64,000 bases of DNA from Tetraselmis striata (Eukaryota > Chlorophyta > Chlorodendrophyceae > Chlorodendrales > Chlorodendraceae): assembly GCA_006384855.1 (NCBI GenBank), contig VCJN01003309.1:62001-126000 (forward strand). The letters are read 5' to 3'. The position numbers and the translations under genes were made by a program. This document shows positions 1 to 10,489 of the stretch, piece by piece. Position 1 is the stretch's first letter. The number at the start of each line of letters is the position of its first letter. A model generated the notes under the pieces. It was given only the letters and a program-made list of their open reading frames with translations. It searched no databases and was not told where the DNA came from.

Positions 1-136
1 ATCGGGAAGTCCAAGCGGTACGCGTACTGCGAGTACATGTACTGGTAGCTTGCATTCAAACTAGAATCTTAACGTTTATGACAGTACCGGTGTCAAAATA
101 GCCCGGTGTAATCAAACCTGTATGTTACCAATATGA
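1..136 (-). mobile_element. Inverted terminal repeat copy of a PAT-type DIRS element (partial, cut by window edge)
   Basis: Read on the minus strand, this stretch matches the terminal repeat A at 8953-9064 and 28216-28325, sharing the block around GTTAAGATTCTAGTTTGAAT. Homology with the region just before the 28.2-kb copy continues a further ~25 bp (CATATTGGTAA). It is most simply the end of another copy of the same family lying to the left of the window in the opposite orientation. Fossil element; nothing else of it is visible here. Confidence 0.75.
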
Positions 137-209
137 CCAATAAAGTATTAAATAAGCATTAGTCCAGATAATTTACAAAAAGCTTTTACTTCTGATAACG
201 ATTTTTTAG

Positions 210-536
210 AAAACATTAGATAATAAAACAACACTCAATCAGCATCCTATTTCCAATTTCGACTTTTTAAATCTAATATTTGAAAAAAGACAAGTATGGA
301 AGTTGCCCTTAAAGAGCACCTTAAAAAATGTTGCAGCAAATATAAAATTTTAAAAAATTGACACTATAGTGACAAAAAACCAACAATTAAGAAAACCGCA
401 ACTTTTAGTTGTTTTAGATACTTACATCAATCGGGCTGCTATTGAAGAAGAAGTCAAGAGAGGTATTCCAATTATAGGATTCATCAATACAGACAGTGAT
501 ATGAAAGGTATATCATACCCTATTTCTGGAAAATAA
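210..536 (+). pseudogene. rps2: rps2-like ribosomal protein S2 C-terminal remnant
   Basis: The frame reads PQLLVVLDTYINRAAIEEEV followed by KRGIPIIGFINTDSD and YPISGK, ending with TAA at 534-536. This matches the C-terminal half of bacterial/organellar S2, which has the pattern P-x-L-hydrophobic-D, then AI-x-EA, GIP-hydrophobic-IG, DT(D/N) and Y-x-I-x-x-N. The same frame stays open upstream from 210 apart from one TAA at 351-353, so the copy looks broken as well as truncated at its 5' end. The final Asn of the usual YxIPxN motif is absent. S2 is a small-subunit ribosomal protein; a nuclear copy in this state is probably inert. Confidence 0.55.
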
Positions 537-809
537 TAATCAAAACTTTTTTGTCCATTTTTGTTTAAATTTTATTGTTATGACATTGAACAGTCAAAAG
601 TTTAATCATCATAAAAGATAAAAAATTGTTTATACTCGGACATATAATATAACTTATAAGTTTTAAAAAATACAAGTTTCACTTTAATTACAAAAGATAA
701 CAATTAATAAAATTGTAATTATTATCTTTTAAGTCCTTTTTTTCTTGCCTTTAAAGGCAAAAAAAAGCCATCAATATTCTTTCATCAAAGATACTTTAGT
801 ATTACGGAA

Positions 810-881
810 GTTTAGGGCTCCGTGGGTTAGAGCAAAGAACTGAAAATCCTTGTGTCGCTGGTTCAAGTCCAATTCTATACA
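810..881 (+). tRNA. tRNA-Phe(GAA)-like, probably degenerate
   Basis: A cloverleaf is visible: D-stem GCTC/GAGC, anticodon loop CTGAAAA (anticodon GAA, Phe), anticodon stem AAGAA/TCCTT with one A-C mismatch, T-arm with GGTTCAAGTCC, and acceptor GTTTAGG/TCTATAC with mismatches. The junction between acceptor and D-stem seems to lack a few bases. It resembles mitochondrial trnF of green algae and plants but is likely a pseudogene inside the organelle-like insert. Confidence 0.5.
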
Positions 882-901
882 AAAATAAAATTTTTTAATT
901 T

Positions 902-3900
902 CTATAGCCCGTCGCTCTGCAGCGTGATTCGCCTGCCAGCTCTCGAAGCACCTGCGAAGATTCTCTGCAATTTATCCATCCGTCAATCCACAGAACGATT
1001 TCGTCCCACTGGCGACAGACCTAATTCGTCCCACTGATGACAGAAGGTATTCGTCCCGCTAATGTCATGCCTATTTCGTCCCGATGATGACATACCGTTT
1101 TCGTCCCACTGATGACATACCGCTTTCGTCCCACTGATGAAAGACCTATTTTCGTCCCACTGAAGACAGACCTATTTTCGTCCCACTAGTGACAGACCTA
1201 ATTCGTCCGCAGATGACATACCGATTTCGTCCCACTGATGACAGACCGTTTTCGTCCCACTGATGACAGACACATTTTCGTCCCATTGATGACATACCGA
1301 TTTTCGTCCCACTGGTGACATGCCGATTTCGTACCACTGATGACAAACCGATTTCGTTCCGCGGAGAAATTTATCCCAAGACTGATAATGGTGTGGGGGG
1401 TATTGGGTGTTCTCACTCACCAGTAGTTTGGGCATGGACGTGTCGCCGACTACAATGTGACCGGCCTCGTTGAGCTTCATCGACACATATCGGCAGACTT
1501 CCGGTGACAGGCCGATGCACATCTTGTCCGACGTGTAGCAGATGCCTTTGTTGTCGCTTTAGGTCTCCGGGTAGTTGAACTTGACCACGCGCTTCGCCTC
1601 CCGTCTGTGGCTGCCGTCGATGTTGCCGTGGCGCGCATCCATGTAGGTCGGGTAGCTGACGATCATGTCGATTTCGGGCTCGTAGGACAACTCATCCGCC
1701 AACCTCAACGTCTGCCCGCCTTCGAATGTCGCCATTTGGTCCTTGAAGTCGGCCATGGTCAGAGCGAGGGGCTCGTCCTGTAAGGGGATACTTTGTTGCT
1801 TCACTACCGGGAAGGAGACTGAAAAATTTTCGGCGGACAAGGAAGGGTTCCTTTGTAAAACAATTAAAAACCTGTCAGTCGTCGCATTGGATTCTTTGGT
1901 ATTCTGAGGTACGTCAGATCATTCAAATCGATGGGCATTTACCTTGTAGCTTTGCGCCACCATGTTGCAGTCTTGTAGCTTGGGAGAACGGAATTCAAAT
2001 TCTGCCGGTGGGCGACGAACTTCTCGGATGGGAAGCTGAAAATGTGAGGTAGCCCCGTGTCGTTGTCAGTGACGAGGTTGACTCTATCGGCGAGTAGCAT
2101 GTTGATGTCACCACCCTGAGAAGTCTTCACCTCTGGATAAGCAATCTCGATTCTGATTTTGCCGTAGGAGATCCAGTCGACGGCACCGGTGAGGTGGAAG
2201 ACTCTCAAAGCCGGCGGGAGGGCGAAATACTCGCCGATTGGAAGTAAGAGCGTTCACGAAATCTTGGTCAATGTTGGTCAAGTCAGAGACGGTGATCTCT
2301 TCAAGCGCAAAGCCCTTCAGCAGTTGCGCCAGCACTTCACGCTCGACCAAAGACCATGCGTAGTACGATTGGAACCGCGGCTGGGATGAGAGTGGCGGCT
2401 GGATCGCGTGGAGAACCAAATTCTCAAAGGTGACTGAGATCCTCATCTCCTTGCTCAATTCCAAGCGATGAGGTTCCAGCTAGATCTGCATGGGCACGTA
2501 TGGAAATATCAAAACTTACAACGCCGGGTAAATTAAAAAGCCTCAAATGTTTTTTCGTCACCTCGCACTGCTCGTATTCCCCCATCCTGACATCCAAGAT
2601 TTTTCCGATGCATGCGAGAAATCGCGCTTTCGGATCATCGAAGATGTCTTTGCCGGTCAAGGGGTTGGACGAGTGCAATTCCGTGTAGAGATAGATCTCC
2701 ACACGACCGCCATGATTTTTAAGCCAGTGTATGGTCCATCTCTTGTCACTGAAGTCGATATAGGCGTCATCATCTGTCCTCTCAACACCGACGCCGTGGA
2801 AGTCCACATAATTGGCATACTTCATGAGCTTTGCCTTTCCGACGGTTGCATGCGTGCTCACGTCGATAGCCTTCAGGCGCTCTTCAACCGCCCGTTGCCT
2901 TTGTTCCTCTTCTGTGCTGAAGATGTCTTCATCTGTACCGGCACTGAGGAGTGCTGGCACTCTTCTTTGTGCCCTCTCGGCAGTCACAGCTCTAGAACTA
3001 GAGGCTCTAGAACCAGACGCTTGCCCGGTAGTCGACCCGAGAGTCTTGGTATCAGACACTCCGGCGGGAGCTTCGAGTTTAGCAGTTGGTTTTCGAGTTT
3101 AGCAGTTGGCTCGGGCTTCGGCTTAACCTCGGGCTTAGGCCGAGGATTGGGATCCGGCTTCGGCTTCGGCTCAGGCTCGGGCTCAGGCTCGGGCTCTTGC
3201 TCCGGCTCGGGCTCGGGCTCGGGCTCGGCCTCCGGCTGAGGCTCCGGTCCAGGCTTGGGCACATTCTCGGGCTCTGGTTCGGGCTCCGGCTCCGGCTCGT
3301 TCTCGATCATTGGCTTTGTTTCTAGCACTTGAAGCGTCCCCTTGGCCAGAGAAGAGCCTTGAGTCGGGGAACCTGAAAGAATGAGTGGAGAGTACTACTC
3401 AACACACCTGCGGTATGGGCATCAAGATCAACATCTGAAAAGCATTGACATTGTGCATCAAAGCCAATCGATATTTTCTTACCAAGGGATCCCGATTTAC
3501 TCGCCGGTTCCGACGCAGTTGCCCTTGCCTTTGCCTATTGACATCCTGTTGGATCGGCACCATAACTCACAAACTTCCGAGATTTTGCTGGGAAGGCCTG
3601 ATAATTTCAGTCACAATTACCTAGAGTCACAGTCGTCTCGGAAACCTTTTCTTTTCCCTTGGATTCCTTTGGAGCCTTTTGAGCTGTTGGCTCCTCTAAC
3701 CGTCCTTTCCAACTTGTCAAATTACATAATTTCAATATATTTAGATGACACATTAAACACACGCACATATTGGAGAGGTAAGGACCTGATTGGTAGTAAG
3801 CTTGCATAAGCTTTTCGTAATCGATCAACTTTCGCGCTGTCGGCATTTGAGCATCTGAGAGGACTTGGCCGCTCTTGATTCGGGCCGTCAAAAGAGCGGC

Positions 3901-5069
3901 AGTCGATCTTTCTCCTTGCGAGTGCGTGCCGTAAGGGGGCACTCTCCCTATCAAAAGGCTCGGTTTCCAGGAGTTGCCTGGTGCTTATGCGTCTTGTCTC
4001 GCGGCGGAAGTTGAGGCTGCACGGCTCTTCTTCGCTGCCGGCTCATCGGGGATGGAAGAAGATGCCTTATTTTTTCTCAGAACAAGGGATCCGAGCACGT
4101 CGACCTGTCTTGCTTTCTCTGTTGGTTTTGATGTCCGCCAGGACCTTCGACCTATCGATGTATCAGATTCCGTCAGATTGTTCTCGTCCCACTGATGACA
4201 TACCGATTTCGTCCCCCTGATGACATACCGTTTTCGTCCCACTGATGACATACCGATTTTGTCCCGCTGATGACAGACCGATTTCGTCCCACTGATGACA
4301 TAACTCTTTTCGTCCCACTGATGACATACCTATTTTCGTCCCTCTGATGACAGTTCGATTTCGAGCCGCTGATGACAGACCGATTTCGTCCCACTAATGA
4401 CAAACCTATTCTCGTCCCACTGATGACATACCGATATCGCCCCACTGCGGACAGAACGTTTTCGTCCCACTGATGACAGACCGATTTCGTCCCACTGATG
4501 ACCGACCGATTTTGTCCCGCTGATGACAGATCTATTTCGTCCCACTGATGACAGACCGTTTTCGTCCCGCTGATGATAGACCGTTTTCGTCCAACTGATG
4601 ACCGACCGATTTCGTCCCACTGATGACAGGGATATTTTCCATACATTAAGTACTGAGGTTTCAGAATAGTATGTCTTATACTACTGCGCTTGACACTAAT
4701 ATCAAACCACTCCTGAGTACGAGCGGGTACAAGGTCCACTTGGCCGTCCTCCACCCTTCACCCCCTGTCCACCACCAATAAGCATCCTGACTGATCCTGC
4801 CGCGGCTGACTCAACGGGACGTGATACTACCGTGCAAGACCTTGATACCGCTCGTCTCGTTTGGGTTTCTATTCTGACTCGTCTGCCTATCCACCTCGAA
4901 CGGTCCTAGATTACACCGCTTCTACAGGGAACCCTAACTGAACTTGCTAGATCTGGACGCATCACGCGTCGAGCAGGCAGGAAGCTAATGTACGCGCGCG
5001 CAACTCACCTGGTGTGGCGTCGTCCTTGTCTTCCTTGTCCTTGGCAGGCTCGCTCTTCTTCGGCGCCAT
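902..5069 (-). CDS. Uncharacterised multi-exon gene, companion of the divergent transposase-like gene
   Basis: I do not recognise the product. Supported exons (minus): 5009-5069 (ATG at 5069, Lys/Glu/Asp-rich start [20 protein letters not shown], strong donor GTGAGTTG); an exon ending at 3777; 3621-3712; 2520-3372; 1943-2449; 1421-1850; 902-964 (terminal, TAG). Coding stretches at 3985-4150 and about 3777-3954 also look real but their limits are unclear. Exon phases agree across most junctions. The 2520-3372 exon encodes a Pro-Glu repeat linker followed by a globular part ([24 protein letters not shown]). Damage is visible: a 20-bp tandem duplication at 3071-3110 that breaks frame, a frame slip near 2258, and an in-frame TAA at 1558-1560. 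Satellite arrays fill its last intron (965-1420) and an upstream intron (about 4.18-4.64 kb). It is divergent from the gene at 5705, with which it probably forms one unit. Confidence 0.55.
1005..1375. repeat. Intronic ~25-bp satellite, block 1
   Basis: About fifteen degenerate copies of a unit containing TTCGTCCCACTGATGACAGA, differing mainly in the GACAGACC/GACATACC step and in T-run length. The block lies within the intron 965-1420 of the minus-strand gene, whose donor GTGAGTGAGA (1411-1420) and acceptor (965-966) flank it. Confidence 0.9.
4180..4635. repeat. Intronic ~25-bp satellite, block 2
   Basis: About eighteen copies of the same unit as at 1005-1375, in the same genomic orientation. 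The block lies between coding stretches of the minus-strand gene (coding resumes below ~4150 and above ~4650), so it is probably intronic. Units differ by single substitutions such as CGTCCCGCTG for CGTCCCACTG. Confidence 0.88.
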
Positions 5070-5704
5070 TCTTGCAGTAGGTTGGTTGACGCGGTAGATG
5101 AGCGGGTTTTTGGCTGGGTAGCGGTGAGGGAGAGGTGGAAATGACCCGCTCTCCGTCTGCCGCCGCTCCGACCCATGCTGGACCAACGGCGCGCGTGCGC
5201 GCACTATAGTGCACCTCGTCGTCGTCATCATGTTCATATATTTCGCACCGCGACGAATATACAAGGCGAACTACTGCGACCATATATTTCTAAAACTGGA
5301 AGATGATATATTCCCTACTCGAGAGTCATTACGGTACGAGAGTTCGGTAGCGTGGCAATAATATTCCTTTATGCGATGATACATTCCTTGGATTGGATTA
5401 TGTTGTACATACTAGCACAAAACTATTTACGTACTACGAAAGAAATACGAAATAACACGAAATACTACAATGGAAATATGTCCCAAATATTTTCTGTAGT
5501 ACGACTTACAAAAGCTGTTCTGTACGGCATCCTGTATTCAAGCTCAGTACCGATCCTGTGTTTTGAGTCATCAGGTCGTTCAATTATTGCTCATAGTTGG
5601 ATATTATGCACCCCAGTCAACGGCCCGTCCGATCATCGGCCATCGGCCGTCACTCTTCCTCACCACAGATCACAGTCCCCCACTCGCCCCACGCTGTAGC
5701 ATGT
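5070..5704. promoter_or_regulatory. Shared intergenic region between two divergent genes
   Basis: The initiator ATG of the minus gene (5069) and the first good ATG of the plus gene (5705, MAAVENMASSPGSS) face away from each other across 635 bp. This is the likely bidirectional promoter and 5'-UTR region. I see no TATA box or operator I would defend. The middle (5280-5560) is AT-richer than its flanks. Confidence 0.4.
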
Positions 5705-8700
5705 ATGGCGGCGGTCGAAAACATGGCCTCTTCTCCAGGATCCAGCGTGTCGGACACTACAGTTACAGTACCGCCGTGTGCGTCCCGCAGCGGGTATTCG
5801 TGTGATTGCGACGCGCGTGCTAGTCATCGCAAGAAGGTTGAGAAAGAAAAGTACACATGGGGCAAGGGCTCCGATGAGGTCGCTGACAGCGAGACTGACA
5901 AGATCTCGTTTCTGATCAGCAAGCGCACCTCTCGCGACTATATCCGCCTCATGCTCGCCAAGGAGCCTAGCGAGCAGTCGCCGTGCTGCTCGCGGAAGTG
6001 CGTGAAAATGTTATACATTCAGTGCGGAGAGGCCATGGTTGATGCCGTGTTGGACCGTACGTTGACCGTATACTCTGGCTGTTAGAACCGCTCCTTTAAC
6101 CGGCTCGCTCATGTTCTCAGGAGTGGCTACGAGTCGTCATCCGAAAAGTTCGATTACATGTTTGATCACGGTGGCTACTTGCCCTCTTTCGATCATCGAG
6201 GGCATATCCACACGTGCGGCCGTGCATGGGAGGTCTTGCATCATGTCTCGAAGCGCAGACGGCTTGTGATCTGGCAGTCGGAGGTGGATAACGAACCCAG
6301 TACATCAGGCAGCGCAAGCAGTACGAGAGCAGACAAACCGGACCGAAGGAGCTTGTGCGGATGTTCCTCGAGCGCTTCTTTTCGGATAACCTCGGTCATG
6401 TCGAGATCATGCCTTTCCATGAGACCTTCAAGAAGCACCTGCCTCCCTGGATGACCAAGATTTGCGTCTACTACTATTACAAGTCGTGGGCTGAGGACGA
6501 CAACGCGATTCTCCATGGTGAGGCCCATTTTGTCCCGCTGATGATAAACCGTGTTCGTCCCACTGATGACAGACCGATTTCGTCCCACCGAATGATGACA
6601 TACAGACCGTTTTCGTCCCATTGATGATAGACCGTTTTCGTCCCACTGATGACAGACCGTTTCGTCCCGCTAATGACAGAACGATTTCGTCCCAATGATT
6701 TTAGAACTATTTTATCCCTCTCGTGACAGAACTTTTATCCCGGTCATGATATCGATTTTGTCCCGATGATGACATAACGGTTTTGTCCCGCTTCTCACAA
6801 AGGGACTTTTCCCCGCTCATGTAAGACCAATTTAATCCTGGTCATGAGGGAACGTTTTCTTCATCCAACCGATGACAGAACTTTTTCGACGGACAACTTT
6901 TGAGCGAATAACCATCCCGCTTCTCCTAGAATTATTCGACCGTGTCGATTTGCCCGCCTGGAATCGTTCTCTCCACTCTTTTAAACCGACATGGTATTTA
7001 TCGGTTTTAGCGTGCGATTCTTTCCCGCTATCGATAGCCCTTTCACGATTTCGACAGAGAATATCGCTAACAAACCCTTTGAAACTACCTGCCGCTTTAT
7101 AGATTTGGCTGCCGAGACGAGCGAAGCGAAGCTCGCGTCATTCGCCACTTTCCGCCGGACTTGGAGGGAAGACTTCCCGGATGTCGCCACGCCAAAGGTG
7201 AAGCGATTCGGCCATTGTCTTATTTGCGCGGCGAGCAAAGCGCTCAGAGACCAAGCTCGCGAAATTTGCACAAAGGACATGACAAAGGAACGTCAAGTGC
7301 ACCGTCAACATTAGCAGCTCGTGACGCGTCAGGTCAAAGCCGAGGAGAAGGTCCACCTCGAGAGAGTGCGCCAAGAACGAAGGGATGTGAACAACGCCGT
7401 CTTCCAGTGGCGCCTTGCCCATGGAAACTTCATCTTCTTCGAAATTGATAGCATGGACTCCGCGAAGACCCTGCTGCCTCACTGGGTTTGCATCCCCAAG
7501 ACTGTGAAGCCCGACATGCTCCTCAAGTACCACCTCACCTGTGTGAAGTACGACGGCTACCGCCCGGATGCCATCTACTACTACACCAACACCACCCCCC
7601 ATGATTCGTCCACGTCTTGCACTCTGATATGGATCACGATCGTGAAGGATAGCTCGTTGTCCTCCCGACTGATTCGCCTTAGTTGTTCAGTAGCCGTGGA
7701 GTGATGAAATCCGATCTGCGATCCAAGAAATTCAACTCCGAGGCAAAAGATTCCGTACATCGAAATCCAGATGGACAACACCGTCAGGGAGAATAAGAAT
7801 AGGAACGTTGCGGCCCTATGCAATTGGCTTGTGTCTATTGGCATGTGCGACGTCATTCATTTGGTCTCCCTGCCTGTCGGGCACACTGATGAACGGGTTG
7901 ACCAGATCTTCAGCCGCATCAGTCTTGCGCTATCTCGCAGCTCCGCCTACACAGTCGAGGCCTTTCTTGACTTGGTGGCGAAGGCATTCTCGCCCACTCA
8001 GGAGATTACAGAGCTCGCATTCTCCCTCGACTCCTCTGAGTGGTTAAGACCCCATTTCCGAGACCACATCCAGGACATCAACAAGCCGCAAAAATTCGAG
8101 TTCATTCGTGATGACGCCGCAGCGTCCGCGTTGCGCACCGCCTTGTGGTCCAACACACCGCTTTCCGAGCCCGTGCAGATCTTGAAGAGCGCGCCAACTG
8201 GGACGCCCGAGATTCGTGCGGGCCGGCCCCTTTTGTACGCTCTCTGCGACAAAAAGAAGCCCAACCCGCTAAAGGTCCAGAGGTACTTGGCTGACTTCAA
8301 GAAGGTCAGGTCGTACATCACGGACTTGACGGTTCAGTGGCACTTCTCCCCAGTCGAGCGCGTGAGCTGGAAGAACATGCTTGACGACTTGGATGAGAAG
8401 CAAACTGCTCCTTCGGCAGCTTTCTCCGGGTTCTGGCCGCAGCGGAAAGAGGAAGTTCACTACTTCTTGCGCGAGCACGGGCAGAACGCGCCCGCCGAGG
8501 CACGTCACACGATGGCTACCAACGCCGACCTCAACAATGCCGAAGCCGCTCGCGTTGAAGCCGAGGTTCAAGCTCAAGTGCTTCAAGATGACAGCGCCTT
8601 CCGGGGGGTTCACGCGGGCGCCCAGGATGAGAGGCTTCATGACAACACAACGCCCAGCCAGCGATGCAAAGGGCACGAACCTCGTTGTCATCGACTTCAG

Positions 8701-8958
8701 CCAATCTCCACTGTTTGTCATGTTTGTCCTTTATGGGACAAAACAATTTGGTGCATCTGCCTTGCTTGTTATTTTGTCCCAGCTGGGACAAAAATGGTAT
8801 GGCGTCTCGCTCGGGACTGGCATAGCTCGTGGTCTTGGCCATATCATTAGGTGCATGAGGAGGACAAGTGCCCTGAACCTCTTGGTGATTGGGAGTCGAG
8901 ATTCGTCATCGGGCTTGTGAAGTCGCGCGAGACTACCGAAAACCGAAATGATGTTTGA
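5705..8958 (+). pseudogene. Transposase-like protein (IDGMDQxK / QMDNxxRENKN / GHTHExxDQ family, probably DUF7869), decayed
   Basis: Motifs in order: CCSRKCVK near 5980-6000; LPPWMTKICVYYYYKSWAED near 6440-6500; RFGHCLIC near 7205; IDSMDSAKTLLPHW near 7445-7485; EIQMDNTVRENKNRNV near 7757-7810; VGHTDERVDQIFSRIS near 7880-7920; terminal exon HEEDKCPEPLGDWESRF ending with TGA at 8956-8958. From memory this acidic-motif set marks a widespread eukaryotic family with DDE-like residues, listed as DUF7869 and usually in mobile or repeated genes; the name is from recall. Exon 5705-6517 ends in donor GTGAGG. The next exon starts at 7058 and phases match across the satellite-filled intron. Lesions: TAG at 6083-6085 and 7312-7314, a frame change between ~6290 and 6330, and a slip at a G-run near 8606. 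Possible role: transposase of the two-gene unit. Confidence 0.6.
6525..6850. repeat. Intronic ~25-bp satellite, block 3
   Basis: Same repeat family as at 1005 and 4180, again in the same genomic orientation, here inside the plus gene's intron 6518-7057 (donor ATG/GTGAGG, acceptor CGACAG). Copies become increasingly degenerate towards 6850. Because the block is sense in one gene and antisense in the other, its orientation follows the chromosome, not transcription. Confidence 0.88.
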
Positions 8959-9170
8959 TTACGCCGGGCTACTCTGTCACCGGTCTGGTAACGTTAAGAT
9001 TCTAGTTTGAATGCAAGCTACCAGTACATGTACTCGCAGTACGCGTACCGCTTGGACTTCCCGATGTCCAGCGGCGCTAGCGACAGAATGCGACAGCCCT
9101 GCTACATGACGCACCCGCACCACGAGGGGAGTCCACCTTCTGCCTTTGCGCCAACTGACCAGCTAGCGCA
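8953..9170 (+). repeat. Split direct repeat A1
   Basis: This copy is homologous to 28216-28427 in the same orientation and to 1-136 in inverse. The shared block runs from GATTACRCCGGGCTA to CCAACTGACCAGCTAGCGCA. It marks the 5' end of the PAT-type element; its first bases overlap the stop codon of the preceding gene. Confidence 0.85.
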
Positions 9171-9193
9171 ACGGCGTCGCACCTCTCGTAGGT

Positions 9194-10470
9194 GTGCAAT
9201 GTGTGAATATCTCTACGAGTGAACGGTCTCGACGACTAGTCTTCCACCACGACACTTGCGCACGCTACGACGGCAGGCGTAAGAAGGCGGCAGAACCTAC
9301 GAAGGCAATGCCAGCCGATAGTTTGGCTGAAACGCCCGCGGAGCCGACAGAGACGACACGGGACACGCCAACGCTTGCGTTACTGCATGCGCTGGCGTTG
9401 AAGGTGGACGCTTTATCGACCCGCTTGGACGAGCAGGACAACACCAAGCACAAGGAGCAGCGCGAAATTCTCTCGGACGACGACGGAGTCGGCGAGGGTG
9501 GCAAGGAGCCGGAGCACGACGCCCGGACATCCGCTGCTACAGGGAGCGCGCGCGGCGCCACAGCCGTATTCATGGACCCTCGGGATTGGGAAGACCTCTT
9601 GCCCCGGGCGTACCAAGACTGCCCCCCCCCCCCCCCCTGTCGGGCGCCACACGCCCGAGCCTCATGCGGCCCCGTAACGACGAGGCCGACCGCTACCTCA
9701 CTGAGGCCAACAAGACTGCGTCGCGCGACGAGTACCGCCACATGCTGTGCTATGGCGTCTATAGCGCCGCCGCTAACGCGGCGGCTAAAACAGCTTTGGC
9801 TACGCTTCGCGCGCCCAACACCCCCACCAAAGACCGCGTCGACGCCCTCGACCTACTCGACGTCGCGCATCGCACGCTTGAAGCAATGGGCGACGCGGAT
9901 GAGGCCAAGAAGGCCTCACCTACCTTCGACGCTTCAAGGCCAAGAAGGCCCTCACCCCCGAGGAGCAAGTCGCCGAGCGACGCATCTACTCCCGAGTCTT
10001 CGACACCGCCGAGCATGAGCGCTCCGCCAACGCCGTCGACGGCCTCTTGGCATCGCTCGAGGACAAGTGCCTCGAGGTCGGCCTTGCGGCTGGGGCCAAG
10101 GCACTGGCGTCAGCGACCTTCAAGAGGCAGTCAACATAGCGCGACACCGACCGCGACAAGGCGCGGAAGGAAAAGGACAAGGCGGCACGTGAGGCGGGAG
10201 AAACAACGCGCGAGGCGGACGCCAAGAACCGCGACAAGAATGGCGGCAGGACCGGCGACGAGGCACGCGACTGACGGTTTGGGGCGCCGCGCCGACAGCT
10301 GCTGCCCCGACTCCGACTATATGCGTCACCGCGTAAGGCGGAGTTGGCGGCACTGGCAAGACATCGGCGCGAGCGCGAAAGTGACGAGCTGGATACGGGA
10401 TGGCGTACGCGTGCCTTTCCGCTACAACCGGCCACCCCAAGGTTCAACCAAGGCGTCTCGTTCAACGAGG
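9194..10470 (+). other. Gag-like region of the PAT-type element
   Basis: Highly charged, Ala/Thr/Pro-rich coding sequence lies directly downstream of A1 and before the reverse transcriptase. One part contains an Ala-rich helical stretch (YGVYSAAANAAAKTALATL). Position and composition fit the DIRS gag/ORF1; no zinc knuckle is visible. Fossil. Confidence 0.55.
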
Positions 10471-10489
10471 CGACTCTTGCCCAACTCAA

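Larger units (their letters stand above)
137..900. other. AT-rich organelle-derived-looking segment
   Basis: This block is strikingly AT-rich compared with everything to its right. It holds an S2-like ribosomal protein remnant and, ~270 bp further, a bacterial-type tRNA-Phe-like sequence on the same strand. Those two features together are typical of an organelle genome. The tRNA resembles green-plant mitochondrial trnF more than a nuclear one. I infer a nuclear insertion of mitochondrial DNA (NUMT); a plastid origin cannot be excluded. The 537-809 spacer shows nothing else recognisable. Confidence 0.5.

Noticed and set aside
3381-3809. 142-codon plus-strand frame
   Set aside because: It overlaps supported exons of the minus-strand gene at 902-5069 and has no recognisable domain; it is a shadow frame.
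1558-7314. In-frame TAA/TAG codons read as glutamine (altered genetic code)
   Set aside because: The host genes TBCE and the protease end with TAG in conserved positions. The same mobile genes also contain frame slips and a duplication, so decay is the simpler explanation.
137-8952. The inverted A repeats at 1-136 and 8953-9170 as terminal inverted repeats of the two-gene unit
   Set aside because: The A repeat belongs to PAT-type elements (A1 with its B1-A2-B2 partners at 28.2-28.5 kb), and the two copies extend to different points at the unit side.
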